A stretch of 6,242 nucleotides of DNA from Asaia bogorensis (GTDB taxonomy: Bacteria; Pseudomonadota; Alphaproteobacteria; Acetobacterales; Acetobacteraceae). Numbering within the stretch: position 1 is the stretch's first letter; each line of letters begins with the position of its first letter. Shown in pieces: positions 4,885-6,242 of this stretch. The notes under the pieces were generated by a model. It made no database searches, was not told where the DNA came from, and worked only from the letters and a program-made list of their open reading frames with translations. The position numbers were made by a program, and so were the translations under genes. Where the stretch lies: contig CAMCEP010000171.1 in the NCBI GenBank assembly GCA_945873675.1, positions 1 to 6,242 of the forward strand. Reading direction: 5' to 3'.

Positions 4885-5871
4885 ATGCGCCGTAGCCTGA
4901 TTGCCGCCTTGCTAGCCTCATTCATCGCCGCCCCCGCGCTGGCGCAGGGCGATGCCTGGCCCAACCGCCCGATTACGCTGATGGGCGGATTCCCCAATGG
5001 TGCGGGCACGGATATCTATGCGCGGCGCTTGGCTGAACCGCTGTCCCGCGCGCTCGGCCAGCCCGTGGTGGTGGATAGCCGCACCGGGGCCGGGGGCAAT
5101 ATCGGGTCAGATTTCGTCGCCAAGTCGCGGCCCGATGGCTATACCTTCTATTTCGGCACCGCCGGCACGCATGCCATCAATGCCGCGCTGTATAAGAATC
5201 TGCCTTTCGATGTGCAGCGGGATTTCACCCCTGTCGTGCTGCTGGGCGATGTGCCCAATGTCATGATCGTAAGCCCCGAAAAGCGCCCGCAATTCCAGAA
5301 TTGCGCGCAGGTGCTGGCGGCGGCGCGGGCGCGGCCCCAGGCGGTTTCCTATGGCTCAACCGGCAATGGCGCCTCAACTCATCTGGCCGGGGTGCAATTC
5401 GCCATCGCCGCCAATCTTGACCTGCTGCATGTACCCTATCGCGGCCAGCCCGGCGCCATGACGTCCTTGCTGGCGGGCGATACCGACCTGTTCTTCAACC
5501 AATCGGGCGCCGCTATGGGGCCGATCCGCCAAGGTCAGGTCCGGCCGCTGGCGGTGATGAGCCCCGCGCGGCTCGCCGCACTCCCGGATGTGCCCACGGT
5601 TGCTGAGGCTTGCGGCACAGCGCCCATGGATACCAGCACCTGGTACGCCATCCTGGCCCCAGCTGGCCTGCCGGACCCGATCCTGCGGCGCATGAATACA
5701 GAGATCAATCGCATCATCACCACGCCCGAATTCCGCACCTGGCTGGTGCAGGATCAGGCCATCACGCCCCCCGCCGCGCCCAATTCGCCGGAGCAATTCC
5801 GCGAAACCCTGGCGCGCGACATCACCCGCTGGGCTGAGGTGGTGCGGCGTTCCGGCGCGACGGTGGATTGA
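4885..5871 (+). CDS. Bug/TctC-family periplasmic solute-binding protein
   Basis: This is a 328-residue receptor of the tripartite tricarboxylate transporter type, which binds a carboxylate-like solute in the periplasm. A signal peptide is clear: MRR, a hydrophobic stretch to about residue 17, and an ALA-Q cleavage site at 20/21. Mature-protein hallmarks follow: WPNRPITLMGGFPNGAGTD (25-43), GQPVVVDSRTGAGGNIG (58-74), KSRPDGYTF (80-88), SYGSTGNGASTHLAG (155-169), HVPYRG (182-187) and LPDVPTVAEA (233-242). C140 and C243 could form a disulfide in the periplasm. Length and order match the family. No membrane TctA/TctB genes are in the window, as is common for orphan Bug receptors. The start is fixed by AAGGAG at a 9-nt spacing. 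The ligand cannot be predicted. The acyl-CoA dehydrogenase gene 66 bp downstream, with no terminator between, may be co-transcribed. Confidence 0.93.
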   Translation: MRRSLIAALLASFIAAPALAQGDAWPNRPITLMGGFPNGAGTDIYARRLAEPLSRALGQPVVVDSRTGAGGNIGSDFVAKSRPDGYTFYFGTAGTHAINAALYKNLPFDVQRDFTPVVLLGDVPNVMIVSPEKRPQFQNCAQVLAAARARPQAVSYGSTGNGASTHLAGVQFAIAANLDLLHVPYRGQPGAMTSLLAGDTDLFFNQSGAAMGPIRQGQVRPLAVMSPARLAALPDVPTVAEACGTAPMDTSTWYAILAPAGLPDPILRRMNTEINRIITTPEFRTWLVQDQAITPPAAPNSPEQFRETLARDITRWAEVVRRSGATVD

Positions 5872-5937
5872 AGCGCTCCATCATCTTGCAAGCCCGCCCC
5901 GCCGGCCCTAATCGAACGCGAAACCGGAGCCAGACCA

Positions 5938-6242
5938 ATGGATATGCATCATTCCCAGGAAGCCCATGCCGAAATCCGTGAAGAAGTGCGCAAGCTCTGC
6001 GCGCGCTTTCCCGGCGAATATTGGCGTGAGCTTGATACTCGCCGCGGCTACCCGACCGAATTCGTCAAGGCGCTGACCGATGCAGGCTGGCTGGCGGCGC
6101 TGATCCCGGAAGAATTTGGCGGCTCTGGCCTGCCGCTTTCGGCTGCCGCCGCGATTCTGGAAGAAATTCACGCGACCGGCTGCAATGCGGCTGCCTGTCA
6201 CGCGCAGATGTACATCATGGGCACCATCCTGAAGCATGGCAG
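5938..6242 (+). CDS. Acyl-CoA dehydrogenase, N-terminal part (3' truncated by window)
   Basis: The frame is open from ATG 5938 to the window end (101 complete codons). The product begins MDMHHSQEAHAEIREEVRKL, then GYPTEFVKALTDAGWLAALI (residues 37-56) followed by PEEFGGSGLPLSAAAAILEE (57-76), which is the typical helical N-terminal domain of flavin-dependent acyl-CoA dehydrogenases. These enzymes introduce a 2,3 double bond into acyl-CoA esters and pass electrons to electron-transfer flavoprotein. GGAG (5926-5929) lies 8 nt before the start; the ATG at 5944 is an alternative. The FAD-binding and catalytic-base regions lie outside the window, so chain-length preference and even catalytic competence cannot be judged. 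Placement behind a solute receptor suggests a role in catabolism of an imported acid. Confidence 0.85.
   Translation, partial: MDMHHSQEAHAEIREEVRKLCARFPGEYWRELDTRRGYPTEFVKALTDAGWLAALIPEEFGGSGLPLSAAAAILEEIHATGCNAAACHAQMYIMGTILKHG

Noticed and set aside
5908..6237. Minus-strand open frame opposite the acyl-CoA dehydrogenase start
   Set aside because: The plus strand shows a clear acyl-CoA dehydrogenase N-terminus with a Shine-Dalgarno; the antisense frame has no recognisable features.

Overview
The window looks like chromosomal DNA of a flagellated, GC-rich alphaproteobacterium. Rhodospirillales or Acetobacteraceae (Roseomonas-like) is my best guess. This rests on compact alphaproteobacterial-type flagellins, a two-domain cold-shock protein, a Bug/TctC-type solute receptor, and GC-rich genes separated by AT-rich leaders. 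The taxonomy is inferred from protein style, not from a marker gene.

Layout. Positions 1-975 hold the 3' part of a DadA-like FAD-dependent amine or amino-acid oxidoreductase, whose last codons appear to double as an intrinsic terminator. Positions 1024-1866 encode a protein with two cold-shock domains joined by a Gly/Arg/Pro-rich linker made of a 93-bp tandem repeat, followed by a strong terminator. Two tandem flagellin genes follow (2129-2959 and 3199-4047). Each has its own AT-rich upstream region. The first ends in a perfect palindromic terminator, and the second in a GC-rich hairpin without a T-tract. Positions 4089-4829 on the minus strand encode an Asp/Glu/hydantoin racemase-family protein. 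It is divergent from a Bug/TctC periplasmic solute-binding protein (4885-5871), which is followed 66 bp later by the start of an acyl-CoA dehydrogenase that runs off the window.

How the genes relate. The flagellin pair is a small motility island with no other flagellar gene in view. The racemase, receptor and acyl-CoA dehydrogenase resemble a catabolic cassette (uptake, isomerisation, CoA-ester oxidation), but the substrate cannot be read from sequence.

Most notable observations. (1) Both flagellin leaders carry the same two-hairpin arrangement. The second hairpin covers the Shine-Dalgarno sequence, and base differences between the leaders preserve pairing, which suggests RNA-level control of flagellin translation. 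(2) The cold-shock linker has two full repeat copies that differ at 12 nucleotides, all synonymous. (3) A possible short leader ORF starts 5 nt after the upstream-most candidate start of the cold-shock gene. I did not find a clearly new multi-gene system, CRISPR array, tRNA, rRNA or insertion sequence.
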